Shown piece by piece: positions 8,781-17,274 of a stretch of DNA of 64,000 nt. Source of the DNA: Streptacidiphilus neutrinimicus (lineage in GTDB: Bacteria; Actinomycetota; Actinomycetes; Streptomycetales; Streptomycetaceae); assembly GCF_000787815.1 (NCBI RefSeq), contig NZ_BBPO01000009.1, forward strand, positions 87,708-151,707. Direction: 5' to 3'. Below the pieces are notes generated by a model. The model saw nothing but the letters and a program-made list of their open reading frames with translations. It had not been told where the DNA came from and did no database searches. The number at the start of each line of letters is the position of its first letter. The stretch's first letter is position 1. The position numbers and the translations under genes were made by a program.

Positions 8781-9488
8781 TCAGCTGACGCAGACCAGCC
8801 CCAGCAAGCACACGGGGGGTGGGTTCGTGGGGCTGGTGGCGGGGGAACTTGCGCCGGAGCTCGGCTGCGTGGTGGCGGTTGTCGGGGCCGAGATCGGGGT
8901 GGCGGCGGTGGTCGGCGGCGCGCTGGGGGTGGTGCGGGGAGCGGCGGGGCGGACCGAGACCCGCTGAGTCCCGGCTCGAGCAGCCGCCGGAGTGACCGCC
9001 CGCGTGCTCGGCGCGGCAACGGAACGCCCCTGCGCGGCGGACTGCCGGTCCGTGGTGGTCTGCGTCGACGCGGGCGCCGGCTGCTGCCGCTGTGGCGGGG
9101 CGGCCACGGGATGCGTCGGCGTGGGGCTGGCGGCACCTGACGGAGTGCCGACGGGGCCCACCGTCTGCGGTGCCGCAGCCGCGTTCGTGTGCCCGGCGGA
9201 CGCATGGTCGGGCAGCGCCGCGAGCGTCAGGCCTCCGCCGAAGAGCGCGAAGACGGTCGCGGTGGCAGCCCTGCGCTTGTGCTTCCTCAACTGGGCCAAG
9301 TGCCGCCGCCGAGCGGCACGCCCGCCGACGGCCACGGAGACGGGCACCGGCTCATCGGGTATCGCGGTCGCCGGCTCGACGTTCTCCGCGGAGCGGAAGT
9401 CGGTCAGGAAGTAGGTGCCGCAGCCCGGACACGACAGTGCTCCGTTGACGTGCCGACGGCACGCGGCGCAGTAGTCCACGAGCGGCAT
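8781..9488 (-). CDS. Zinc-ribbon membrane protein, SCO2400-like
   Basis: A 235-aa protein that begins with a zinc ribbon, YCAACRRHVNGALSCPGCG (Cys at about 6, 9, 20, 23). This matches the N-terminus of SCO2400-type proteins. A basic stretch (RRHLAQLRKHKRRAA) and one transmembrane segment (TATVFALFGGGLTLAALP) follow near residue 75. The rest is a Pro/Thr/Ala/Ser-rich, presumably extracellular tail. Function is unknown. The start is uncertain: ATG 9488 is chosen, and GTG 9479 (VDYC) fits the family N-terminus equally well. Neither has a clear ribosome-binding site. Confidence 0.7.
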   Translation of the reverse strand: MPLVDYCAACRRHVNGALSCPGCGTYFLTDFRSAENVEPATAIPDEPVPVSVAVGGRAARRRHLAQLRKHKRRAATATVFALFGGGLTLAALPDHASAGHTNAAAAPQTVGPVGTPSGAASPTPTHPVAAPPQRQQPAPASTQTTTDRQSAAQGRSVAAPSTRAVTPAAARAGTQRVSVRPAAPRTTPSAPPTTAATPISAPTTATTQPSSGASSPATSPTNPPPVCLLGLVCVS

Positions 9489-9593
9489 CCAGGGATCTCG
9501 AACGGAATCTCGCACTGGATCACCGTAAGCACCTCCCAAGGACAGAGCGTGGGGACCAGGTGAGGCTCTTGGAGAGATCCGACGCCCGGCAGC

Positions 9594-9627
9594 CGCGTCC
9601 GCAACCCGCATGGCGGCTGCGGACGCG
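9594..9627 (-). terminator. Hairpin after the LLM oxidoreductase gene
   Basis: CGCGTCCGCA (9594-9603) pairs perfectly with TGCGGACGCG (9618-9627) across a 14-nt loop. It lies 15 bp past the stop codon of the leftward oxidoreductase gene, where a terminator is expected. There is no clear U-tract, as is common in high-GC genomes. Confidence 0.5.
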
Positions 9628-9641
9628 TCAGCATCTGCGGT

Positions 9642-10703
9642 CTAGGCCAGGCCGGCCTGGTCGAGGGCCTCGACGGCGGTGCGCAGGGCGAGGATGCGCT
9701 CGTCGAGCGTGAAGCCGCCCGGGGAGAGGTTGACGGTGGTGACGCCGGCGGCGGCGTAGGCCTGGAGGCGGTCGGCGATGCGGTCGCGGGTGCCGACGAG
9801 GGTGGTGGAGTCGATGAGCTGCTGCGGGACCGCGGCCGCGGCGGCCGCCTTGTCGCCGGAGAGGTAGAGCTTCTGGACCTCCTCCGCCGCCGCCTCGTAG
9901 CCCATGCGGCAGGCGATGCGGTTGTAGAAGTTCTGCTCCTTGCTGCCCATGCCGCCCACGTAGAGCGCGGTGTAGTGGCGGAAGATGTCCGCAGCCGCGG
10001 CGAGGTCCGCCTCGCCGTCGCTGGCGGCGACCGCGATCGGGACGTTGGGCGCGACGTCGAAGCCGTCGAGGGTCAGGCCCGCCTTCTCGCGACCCGCGCG
10101 GACGGAGGCGAGGGAGAGCTCGGCCTGCTCCGGGGCGAAGAAGATGCCGAGCCAGCCGTCGGCGATCTCGCCGGTCAGCTCCAGGTTCTTCGGGCCGATG
10201 GCGGCGATGTAGAGCGGGATGTGCTCGCGCACCGGGTGGATGGTCAGCTTCAGGGCCTTGCCCGGCCCACCCGGGAGCGGGAGGGTCCAGTTGGCGCCGT
10301 CGTGGGTGACCCGCTCGCGGGCCATGGCCTTGCGGATGATCTCGACGTACTCGCGGGTGCGGGCCAGCGGCTTGTCGAACTTGACGCCGTACCAGCCCTC
10401 CGAGACCTGCGGGCCGGAGACGCCGAGGCCGAGGCGGAAGCGGCCGCCGGAGAGGGTGTCCAGGGTTGCCGCGGTCATCGCGGTCATCGTGGGCGTACGG
10501 GCCGGGATCTGGAAGATCGCCGAGCCGACGTCGATCCGCTCGGTCTTGGCCGCCACGTAGGCCAGCACGGTCGCGGCGTCCGAGCCGTAGGCCTCCGCCG
10601 CCCAGCAGACCGAGTAGCCGAGGCGGTCCGCCTCCTGCGCGACGGCGATGTTGTCGGCGTCGTTGCCGAGCCCCCAGTAACCGAGGTTGATCCCGAGTCG
10701 CAC
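9642..10703 (-). CDS. LLM class F420-dependent oxidoreductase
   Basis: A 353-aa luciferase-like TIM-barrel oxidoreductase of the F420 subgroup. Typical elements are LGINLGYWG at the start, VGSAIFQIPARTPTMTAMTAATLDTLSGGRFRLGLG (cofactor-binding strand-helix), and IPLYIAAIGPKNLELTGEIADGWL. It would transfer hydride between reduced F420 and an unknown substrate. The GTG start at 10703 is preceded by AGGAGG with 7 nt spacing. The frame remains open upstream but has no coding character there. Confidence 0.88.
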   Translation of the reverse strand: MRLGINLGYWGLGNDADNIAVAQEADRLGYSVCWAAEAYGSDAATVLAYVAAKTERIDVGSAIFQIPARTPTMTAMTAATLDTLSGGRFRLGLGVSGPQVSEGWYGVKFDKPLARTREYVEIIRKAMARERVTHDGANWTLPLPGGPGKALKLTIHPVREHIPLYIAAIGPKNLELTGEIADGWLGIFFAPEQAELSLASVRAGREKAGLTLDGFDVAPNVPIAVAASDGEADLAAAADIFRHYTALYVGGMGSKEQNFYNRIACRMGYEAAAEEVQKLYLSGDKAAAAAAVPQQLIDSTTLVGTRDRIADRLQAYAAAGVTTVNLSPGGFTLDERILALRTAVEALDQAGLA

Positions 10704-10947
10704 GCTGTTGCCTCCTGACGAGCGGGCCATCGGCGCAGCCTTGATGGGCGCCTGGGCCGACTCTAGTGCGCAGGTCGGTGTGGGACTACTGGCAAGTAGC
10801 AACCATGGGGGCGCTCACACGTCGGGACACGCCGCCGAGCGGGTGATCCCCGATGCCCCCGGGGGCACGTCGATCCGCGTAGGCTCGCCCCGCATCCACC
10901 TCATCTCCGCACCGCCATCACGGACGACAGACAGAAGGCAGCCTCCC

Positions 10948-11931
10948 GTGCAGCAGCGTCATCTGGGCCGCACCGGCCTGCGCGTGTCCCGCCTCGGACT
11001 GGGCACCATGACCTGGGGCCGGGACGTGGACGAACACGAGGCCGCCGACCAGCTCAAGGCCTTCCTCGACGCGGGCGGCACGCTCGTCGACACCGCCGAC
11101 GTCTACGCCGACGGCGCGGCCGAGTATCTCCTCGGGCAGCTGACCGAGAGTCTGGTCCCCCGGGCGGAGCTGGTGATCGCCACCAAGGCCGGCAGCGTCC
11201 CGGACCGGGACCGCCGCTTCGACGGCTCGCGCGGCCACCTGCTGCAGGCGCTCGACGCCTCGCTCAACCGCCTCGGCACCGACTACGTCGACCTCTGGCA
11301 GGTCCACGCGTTCGACGAGGACACCCCGATGGAGGAGACTCTCCAGGCCCTCGACCTGGCCGTCTCCAGCGGACGGGCCCGCTACGCCGGCGTCAGCAAC
11401 TACTGCGGCTGGCAGCTGGCCAAGGCCGCTACCTGGCAGCGCGCCGTCCCCGGCCGGACCGCGCTGGCCGGGACGCAGATGGAGTACTCGCTGCTGCAGC
11501 GCGGGATAGAGCGTGAGGTGCTGCCCGCCGCCCTGGACGCGGGCATCGGGGTGCTGGCCTCCTCACCGCTCGGGCGCGGCGTGCTGACCGGCAAGTACCG
11601 GCACGGCACGCCGCCGGACTCGCGTGGCGCGTCGCCGTCCTTCGGCGCGTTCGTGCAGCCGTACCTCGACGAGCGCGGCCGGCGGATCGTCGACGCGGTG
11701 ACGACCGCGGCCGACGGACTGGCGACGACGCCGATGCAGGTCGCCCTGGCCTGGGTGCGCGACCGCGAGGGCGTGACCGCGCCGGTCCTCGGCGCCCGAA
11801 CCGCGTCGCAGCTCCAGGCGGCGCTGCAGGTCGAGCGGCTGATCCTGCCGACGGAGATCCGCGCGGCGCTGGACGACATCTCCGCGCCGGTGCACGTCTA
11901 CCCGGACCAGCACTGGACGGCGCTGTACTGA
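10948..11931 (+). CDS. Aldo/keto reductase
   Basis: A 327-aa NAD(P)H-dependent aldo/keto reductase. The catalytic tetrad is visible: Asp in LVDTADVYADG, Tyr in the same motif, Lys in ELVIATKAGS, His in DLWQVHAFDE. The cofactor region near the C-terminus (APVLGARTASQLQAAL) is present. The physiological substrate is unknown. The GTG start at 10948 was chosen because QQRHLGRTGLRVSRLGLG is the standard N-terminus; no strong ribosome-binding site is seen, and TAGGCT at about 10878 is a candidate -10 box. Divergent from the F420 enzyme. Confidence 0.88.
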   Translation: MQQRHLGRTGLRVSRLGLGTMTWGRDVDEHEAADQLKAFLDAGGTLVDTADVYADGAAEYLLGQLTESLVPRAELVIATKAGSVPDRDRRFDGSRGHLLQALDASLNRLGTDYVDLWQVHAFDEDTPMEETLQALDLAVSSGRARYAGVSNYCGWQLAKAATWQRAVPGRTALAGTQMEYSLLQRGIEREVLPAALDAGIGVLASSPLGRGVLTGKYRHGTPPDSRGASPSFGAFVQPYLDERGRRIVDAVTTAADGLATTPMQVALAWVRDREGVTAPVLGARTASQLQAALQVERLILPTEIRAALDDISAPVHVYPDQHWTALY

Positions 11932-12028
11932 CCCGGCGGCGTCGGGCCGAGCGGTGCGCGGCGGTGTCAGTGGGGACCGATAGCGTTTCCCGGGTAAGGA
12001 ACAGTCCCCACCCGAAGGGTCAGCACCG

Positions 12029-14209
12029 ATGACCGACAGCGCAGCCATGGTCACCGAGCAGCTCGCCGAGGCGATCCGCGCGGCGGACGGCCGGGCGCAG
12101 GACGTCGACGCGCAGGCGCGCGACGCGCTGGCCGACACGGCGGCCGTCCTGGGTGAGGGCGGCGCGCCCGCGCAGCTCGCGGGCGCGGCGGTCGCCGCCC
12201 TGGGCGAACGCGCGGCGGAGCTGCTGCGGGAGGACCCGTGGGCCGTCCTCGGCGTCCCCGGCGTCCAGCCGTCCAACGCGGACGCCTTCGCCCGCGGCCT
12301 GCTGGGCGCGGACGCCGCGCCCGGTGACGCCCGCCGGGCGAGCGCTCTGGTCCAGTGGCTCCTGGAGCGCGCCGCGCTGCACGGCCACACGGCCGTCGAA
12401 CTCCCCGAGATCCGCGCGGGCCTCGCCCGCGAGGGCGTGCCGGATCCCGACGACGCCCTGCTGGCGGTCGTGACGGACGGCCGCGTCATGACCTTCCAGG
12501 AGGAGGGCGACGACGAGGACGAGTCCGAGGACGGCCCGGTCGGCCGCGTCCTGCTCGCCCTGGACCGCCTCGCCCTCGCGGAGGAGAGCCTGGCGGACGG
12601 CCTGGTGCGCCTCGTCTCCACCTTCCCCGGTCGTGACACCGCGGCCGGCGGTCCGCAGTGGTCCGCGGAGTCGGGCCCTGGGGCCTTCGGCGCGGGCGAG
12701 GAGGATGCCGACGAGGGCGACTTCGGGGCGGACGCCCCGAAGAGCACGGCCGAGAGCCGTGGCCACGGAGCCGACGGCCACGCGCACAGCGACGAGGACG
12801 ACGAGCACACCGCGCCGGGCGCGCAGGCCGACGGCGGCGAGCCCGGGGCGGGCGGCCCGGCGGGCACGTCGGAGGCGGCGGCTGCGGGCGGTCCTCGCCC
12901 CGGCGTGGCCGGCGACAGCGCGGACGCCCGCGACGACGACGGCGCTCAGTGGAGCGCCGGTGGCGACGCCCGGCGGCCCGGGTGGGAGGAGGTCGCGGCG
13001 AGCGCGCCCAATTCCTCCGCCGCCGCGCTGATCCGCGCCGTCGCGGATGCGCCGCTGGTGCTGCACACGGGCGGGGAGACCGCGCGCAGCGAGCCAGTCG
13101 CGCTGCTTCACGCCGCGCGCGAGCTCGGCCTGCGCGCCGCCCTCGCTGCGGCGCACGCCGACAGTGCGCACCGACTCAACGGCGGAACGGGCAACGCGGC
13201 AGCGCCGAGGCCGGCCAACGCCGAGGGCGCGAGCCGGGACGCTGACGAGCGCGGGCACACGGACCCGCAGGCGCGCGCCGGTGCGCTGCCGTTGGGGCAG
13301 GTGCTCGCGGCCACCCCGCGTGACGCGGACGGCACGCTCGCGCTCGACCTGCTGATCGTCTGCGACGCGCCCTCGCTCGACGTCGAGCTCGCCGCGACGC
13401 TCGTCGAGTCGCTGGCCGACGGCGCGCGGCTGGTGTTCAGCGGCGACCCGGGGGATCTGTGGTCGCCCGGTCCGGGGCGGGTGTTCGCCGATCTGCTGGC
13501 GGCGCGGCCGGGCCCGGTCGTGGCCTCGCGGCAGCCGGACTTCGGGCCGATCGGCGAGCTCGTGTCCGGCATCGGCATCGGCGAGTTCGAGCCCGTGGCC
13601 TCCCCGGACAAGGAGGTCGTGCCGGTCCAGGCCCGGGACGCGGCGGAGGCGGTGCACCGGGCCGTGCAGCTGGTCGGGGACTCGATCCCCCGGGCGCTCG
13701 GCATCCCGGCCGAGCAGGTCCGCGTGCTGACGCCGGTCCACGCCGGACCGGCGGGCACGCGCGCGCTCAACACGGCGCTCAAGGCCCGGCTGAACCCCGG
13801 TCCGGGCCAGTTCGGCGGGTTCGACGCGGGCGACGCCGTCGTGCACGCGCCCTCGCCCAGCGCCCTGCGCGAGGGCGTGGTCCGCCGCGCGGTCCCGGAG
13901 GGGCTGGAGATCGCCTTCGGCGACGGCACCTCGGTCGTCCCGCGTGAGCTCATCGGCGAGCTCCGCCACGGGTGGGCGCTGACGGCGCACCAGGCGGCCG
14001 GCCGCCGCTGGCCCGGCGTGGTCGTCGTGGCCACCCCCGACGCGGGGCCGGAGTTGACCCGGCAGTGGCTCTACACCGCCTGCGGGCGGGCGGAGCGGCA
14101 CCTGTCCCTGGTGAGCGGGGTGGCTCCGGCCGCCCTCCAGCAGAACGTGGCCGCCCAGGTGGCCCGCCCCCGCACGACGCGCCTGCGCACCGTCCTGGCC
14201 GGAGAGTAG
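12029..14209 (+). CDS. RecD2-like protein with degenerate helicase motifs
   Basis: A 726-aa protein arranged like RecD2: an N-terminal helix-hairpin-helix region (DPWAVLGVPGVQPSNADAFA, residues 68-90), an acidic low-complexity linker (about 205-325), a RecA-like core and a C-terminal UvrD_C_2-like end. The ATPase motifs are broken: the Walker A site reads VLHTGGETARSEP instead of GxGKT, and motif II reads VCDAPS instead of DEAS. Motif III is better kept (VFSGDPGDLWSPGPGRVF). The end has HQAAG and QWLYTACGRAERHL where active enzymes have HKxQG and LLYTAITRAKK. Probably a non-catalytic DNA-binding or scaffold protein. Confidence 0.75.
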   Translation: MTDSAAMVTEQLAEAIRAADGRAQDVDAQARDALADTAAVLGEGGAPAQLAGAAVAALGERAAELLREDPWAVLGVPGVQPSNADAFARGLLGADAAPGDARRASALVQWLLERAALHGHTAVELPEIRAGLAREGVPDPDDALLAVVTDGRVMTFQEEGDDEDESEDGPVGRVLLALDRLALAEESLADGLVRLVSTFPGRDTAAGGPQWSAESGPGAFGAGEEDADEGDFGADAPKSTAESRGHGADGHAHSDEDDEHTAPGAQADGGEPGAGGPAGTSEAAAAGGPRPGVAGDSADARDDDGAQWSAGGDARRPGWEEVAASAPNSSAAALIRAVADAPLVLHTGGETARSEPVALLHAARELGLRAALAAAHADSAHRLNGGTGNAAAPRPANAEGASRDADERGHTDPQARAGALPLGQVLAATPRDADGTLALDLLIVCDAPSLDVELAATLVESLADGARLVFSGDPGDLWSPGPGRVFADLLAARPGPVVASRQPDFGPIGELVSGIGIGEFEPVASPDKEVVPVQARDAAEAVHRAVQLVGDSIPRALGIPAEQVRVLTPVHAGPAGTRALNTALKARLNPGPGQFGGFDAGDAVVHAPSPSALREGVVRRAVPEGLEIAFGDGTSVVPRELIGELRHGWALTAHQAAGRRWPGVVVVATPDAGPELTRQWLYTACGRAERHLSLVSGVAPAALQQNVAAQVARPRTTRLRTVLAGE

Positions 14210-14556
14210 GCACCTCCCGCGAGCCGACCGGTCGGCGGGCAGGGTCCGGGCCCGTGCGGTCGGGCAGGCGGTCGACCGCCTACGCCCCGACGGGCCCGTC
14301 CGGGGCGAGCCCGTCGCGCAGCGCAGCGCCGACGGTGCGGTCGAGGCTCCGCGTGAAGAGGCGGTGCCGGTCGGGCTCGGTGTTCCGCCCGTCCAGGCCG
14401 CATTCCAGGGCTGAGGAGCGGGGCGCTGTCCATGGCTCGAGTCTGCGACCTCCAGCCGCCGGCGTTGCAAGGCCGACGGGACACGGGCACGAGCTGGAGG
14501 AACAACTGGAGGGACCGGGGGAGACGCGAGGCAGTCGCGGGAGGCGGTCGCTTGCC
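14210..14556. other. Intergenic region with possible gene remnant
   Basis: 347 bp between convergent genes. On the minus strand, about 14281-14405, one frame reads ECGLDGRNTEPDRHRLF and ends ALRDGLAPDGPVGA before a stop. It looks protein-like but has no start codon or ribosome-binding site. It may be a decayed 3' gene end. No other feature seen. Confidence 0.3.
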
Positions 14557-15144
14557 TCAGCTGGGGTCGGCGGCCTCCAGCTCGTCGTCGTAGTCCTCGA
14601 TCACGTCGAAGCGGCAGATCAGCAGGTCCTCGTCCGCGACGTCGAACGGCTCGGCCAGCCACTCGCCCGGCTCGGCCACCGGCTCGCTCGCGACCACCCA
14701 GAGCGTGGAGTCGCCCTCCTCCAGGCCGAAGTCGGCGGCGTGGCGGGCCACGCGGTCGGGCTCGTAGTCGCCGAAGAGCGCGCGCAGCGACGCCGCGACG
14801 GTGGTGCCGCCGACGGTCTCGCGCAGGAGGCGGGGGTCGGTGACGGTGTAGTCGCGGCGGACCAGGACGGAGACCGCCTCGGGCTCGATGCGGTCGAGAA
14901 GCCCGTTGACGCCGGGGCGGGGGACCTCGAAGGGAGTGAACTCGTCGTGGACGCGGTCCAGGAGGTCGTCGTAGACCTCCGCGGCGTCGGCCAGGGTCTC
15001 GTAGGCGCCGGCGACCCGGGGGTCCCCCACGCCCGCTCTCGCCTCCACCGCGGCGAGATGCGCGTCGATCGCGGCCTTGACCGCCTCCGCGGCGATGCGT
15101 ACCTGGGCGATCTGAGCTTCCGTGGGACGCGCGACATCAGACAT
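14557..15144 (-). CDS. Conserved hypothetical protein
   Basis: A 195-aa acidic soluble protein that I do not recognise by function. It has an N-terminal helical region (QIAQVRIAAEAVKAAIDAHLAAVEAR), a central GVNGLLDRIEPEAVSVLVRRDYTV, and a C-terminus rich in Asp/Glu (FDVIEDYDDELEAADPS). Similar proteins occur next to DUF5703 and chaplins in Streptomyces. The ATG at 15144 is 7 nt from a minus-strand TAGCGT -10 box (15152-15157), so expression is probably leaderless; an ATG three codons upstream is less likely. Confidence 0.75.
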   Translation of the reverse strand: MSDVARPTEAQIAQVRIAAEAVKAAIDAHLAAVEARAGVGDPRVAGAYETLADAAEVYDDLLDRVHDEFTPFEVPRPGVNGLLDRIEPEAVSVLVRRDYTVTDPRLLRETVGGTTVAASLRALFGDYEPDRVARHAADFGLEEGDSTLWVVASEPVAEPGEWLAEPFDVADEDLLICRFDVIEDYDDELEAADPS

Positions 15145-15320
15145 GGCACGCACGCTAGTCGGTCGCGGGTGCTCCGCGCACGGGTGTTATCCGGGTCGTA
15201 GTAATCCGATCACGGGAACCTCCCGCGTCGGTTGCCGGGACGCCGCCCTGGGAAGCCTTTCTGGAGCCGGGTCGGTCCCGGTCGTAGGCTTACCTCTGTC
15301 GGCCCGCGAGAGGAAGTGAC

Positions 15321-15569
15321 TTGACCCCACCTCTGAGCAAGCCGCCGCGCAAGATCGTGCGGCAGCCTGAGTACGAGTTCCGCTCGTTGCTGCTGCCGCG
15401 CACGGTCTCCCGCAACGAGGCGCGCACGCTGCTGACCGAGCAGGCGGAGTACGGTCACTGGGAGCTCGACCGCCTCCGCCTCTACCCGGACGGGCGGCGC
15501 AAGATCACGCTGAAGCGGCGGATCATCCGCCAGGTGCGCAGCCCGCTCAGCAGCTTCCTGGACGACTAG
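15321..15569 (+). CDS. DUF5703 family protein
   Basis: An 82-aa basic protein typical of actinobacterial DUF5703. Signature: PEYEFRSLLLPRTVSRNEAR, then EYGHWELDRLRLYPDGRRK and KRRIIRQVR. Function is unknown. It starts with TTG at 15321, supported by AGAGGAAG at 15309-15316; TAGGCT at about 15285 is a likely -10 box. It precedes the leftward chaplin genes, as in other Streptomyces. Confidence 0.85.
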   Translation: MTPPLSKPPRKIVRQPEYEFRSLLLPRTVSRNEARTLLTEQAEYGHWELDRLRLYPDGRRKITLKRRIIRQVRSPLSSFLDD

Positions 15570-15656
15570 CCGGAGCGATCCGGAGAGCCCGGAGCGGCCC
15601 CGACAGCCCGGACAGCGAACGGCTCGTCCGCAGCGACCCCGAACAACAACGACGGC

Positions 15657-15694
15657 GGCCCCGGTCGGCCGGGTGGCCCCGACCGGCCGGGGCC
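15657..15694 (-). terminator. GC-rich hairpin after the long chaplin gene
   Basis: GGCCCCGG (15657-15664) pairs with CCGGGGCC (15687-15694), with further internal pairing of TCGG and CCGA. It lies 17 bp beyond the stop codon of the leftward long-chaplin gene and also faces the convergent DUF5703 gene, so it may serve both. Confidence 0.55.
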
Positions 15695-15710
15695 GGACGC
15701 CCGGGCCCTG

Positions 15711-16577
15711 CTACGCCCCGCGCCGCGTGCGGCGGTAGAGGAGCGCGCCGCCGGCCGTCACCAGGACGCCCGCGGCACCCATGAGCATGGCCTCGTCGCC
15801 ACCACCGGTCTCGGCCAGGTGGCCCGTGGTCTGCGAGCCGCCGCTCGGCGAGGAGACGTTCTGCGGCGGCGGGGGCTGCTGGCCGCCCGTGTTCCCGCCG
15901 TTGCCGCCCGTCGGACCGCCCGTGTCGCAGCTGCCGGAACCGCCCGAGCCGCCCATCGGGCCGGTGCAGGTGGTCGGCGGCTTCGGCGTGCCGGGGTGCT
16001 CGTGGACGCCGTTGCCGCAGGAGTTGCCGAAGGCCGGGTTCACGGCGCCCGGCGCGTTCACCGTGTCGCCGCAGACGTTGACCGGCACGTCGACCGGGAC
16101 CTGCACCGCGTTGCCCGACCCCAGACCCGGCGAGCCGTGCGCACCGCCCTGGGCGATACTGCCGGAACCGCCGCCCGACCCCCCGCGGTCGTCACCTGAC
16201 CCGGTGGAGCCGTTCGAGCCGCCGGGGCCGTTCCAACCGCCGGCTCCGTTCGAGCTGCCGGAGCCGCTGGAACCACCGCCGGAGTGACCCGACCCGCCGT
16301 GCGTCGAACCGCCGCCGTTGGCGCACCTGTTGCCGTAGGCCGGGTTGAGCGCGCCGATGATGTTGACAGTGTTCCCGCAGGCGTTCACGGGCACCACGAC
16401 CGGCACCTGGATCGCGTTGCCGGAGCCCACGCCCGGCGAATCGCTCGCGGTGCCGCTCGCGCCCGCGTCGGCGAAGGCCGTGCCCGCCGCGAACCCTGCC
16501 GTGATACCCGCGGTGGAGGCCAGCACGCTCCCGGTCGCCATGACCGTGAGCAACCCGCGTTTGGCCGCTTGTCGCAT
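15711..16577 (-). CDS. Long chaplin, sortase-anchored
   Basis: A 288-aa cell-wall-anchored chaplin of the ChpA/B/C class. It has a signal peptide (MRQAAKRGLLTVMATGSVLAS... to about residue 38), a first chaplin domain (SPGVGSGNAIQVPVVVPVNACGNTVNIIGALNPAYGNRC, in part), a Gly/Ser-rich spacer, and a second chaplin domain with the same paired Cys. A Pro-rich stretch and the sortase signal LAETG plus hydrophobic segment and RRTRRGA tail follow. Chaplins assemble amyloid-like fibrils on aerial hyphae and spores. The start at MRQAAKRG was chosen because it begins the signal peptide. Confidence 0.93.
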   Translation of the reverse strand: MRQAAKRGLLTVMATGSVLASTAGITAGFAAGTAFADAGASGTASDSPGVGSGNAIQVPVVVPVNACGNTVNIIGALNPAYGNRCANGGGSTHGGSGHSGGGSSGSGSSNGAGGWNGPGGSNGSTGSGDDRGGSGGGSGSIAQGGAHGSPGLGSGNAVQVPVDVPVNVCGDTVNAPGAVNPAFGNSCGNGVHEHPGTPKPPTTCTGPMGGSGGSGSCDTGGPTGGNGGNTGGQQPPPPQNVSSPSGGSQTTGHLAETGGGDEAMLMGAAGVLVTAGGALLYRRTRRGA

Positions 16578-16711
16578 GTGTTGCCCTGCTCTCAGTCGTG
16601 CTCGTGGTTCTTGCTTCTCGCCCCGTGGCCCCCGTACCACTCCCAACGAGGGTGGGCCCTGCGGGGCACGGTTGACTCCACATCAACTCCACAAACGAGA
16701 GTGACGAAACG

Positions 16712-16752
16712 GGCACGACCCCGGGAGGAGTGGCGCCTCCCGGGGCCGTGCC
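16712..16752 (-). terminator. Terminator after the short chaplin gene
   Basis: A 17-bp stem with one mismatch: 16712-16728 pairs with 16736-16752 (CCTCCCGGGGCCGTGCC) across the 7-nt loop AGTGGCG. It sits 47 bp past the short chaplin stop and separates it from the long chaplin, so the two chaplins are probably transcribed independently. Confidence 0.7.
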
Positions 16753-16798
16753 AGGTGTCACGTGCCGAGCCGGTGATCCGGAAGCATCCGGCTCACGC

Positions 16799-17041
16799 TC
16801 AGTTGTTCTCGCAGTGGTTGCCGAACGCGGGGTTGAGCAGACCGATCACGCTGATGGTGTTGCCGCAGACGTTCACCGGGACGTGCACCGGAACCTGGAT
16901 CACGTTGCCGGACAGCACGCCCGGGGAGCCCCAGGCCGCGCCCTCGGCCTGGGCGCCGTCGTGGGCGCTGGCGATGCCCGCGCCGGCCAGGCCCAGGGCA
17001 CCCGCGGTGGCGACGACGGCGGCGATCTTCTTGACCTGCAT
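16799..17041 (-). CDS. Short secreted chaplin (ChpH-like)
   Basis: An 80-aa short chaplin. It has a signal peptide (MQVKKIAAVVATAGALGLAGAGIASA, cleavage near residue 26) and one chaplin domain with the two conserved cysteines (VPVNVCGNTISVIGLLNPAFGNHCENN), predicted to form a disulfide. It lacks a sortase signal, so it would be secreted and self-assemble. The AAGGAGGAGACC ribosome-binding site fixes the start. By position (next to a long chaplin and an M20 peptidase) it corresponds to chpH of S. coelicolor. Confidence 0.93.
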   Translation of the reverse strand: MQVKKIAAVVATAGALGLAGAGIASAHDGAQAEGAAWGSPGVLSGNVIQVPVHVPVNVCGNTISVIGLLNPAFGNHCENN

Positions 17042-17274
17042 GGTCTCCTCCTTCAATGGGAACAGCCCGTTCGGTGAGCTGCATATGGGTGAACGACGCT
17101 GCGGCAAACGGGGTACGTCCGCCCAACAACCTTCACCCGCCGGAGTGAGAAGCCCGAAAGTCAGCACGAATGCGACGACGCCGCCACGACCTGCCGTGGT
17201 CCCGGCCGGTCTCGGCACTGGCCGGCTCGAGCAGTCGCTGCCTCAAGCGGCGGCCGTCTCAAGCAGGGGCCGTC

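Noticed and set aside
8572-8811. Small minus-strand protein across the AACGGGC repeats
   Set aside because: Its reading depends on the simple repeat (PVARCPL reiteration), it has no ribosome-binding site and no recognised domain.
12020-14662. Very long open frame (880 codons) on the minus strand opposite the RecD2-like gene
   Set aside because: It mirrors the codon bias of the plus-strand gene, contains Arg/Gly/Ala-rich low-complexity sequence, and has no family motif or ribosome-binding site.
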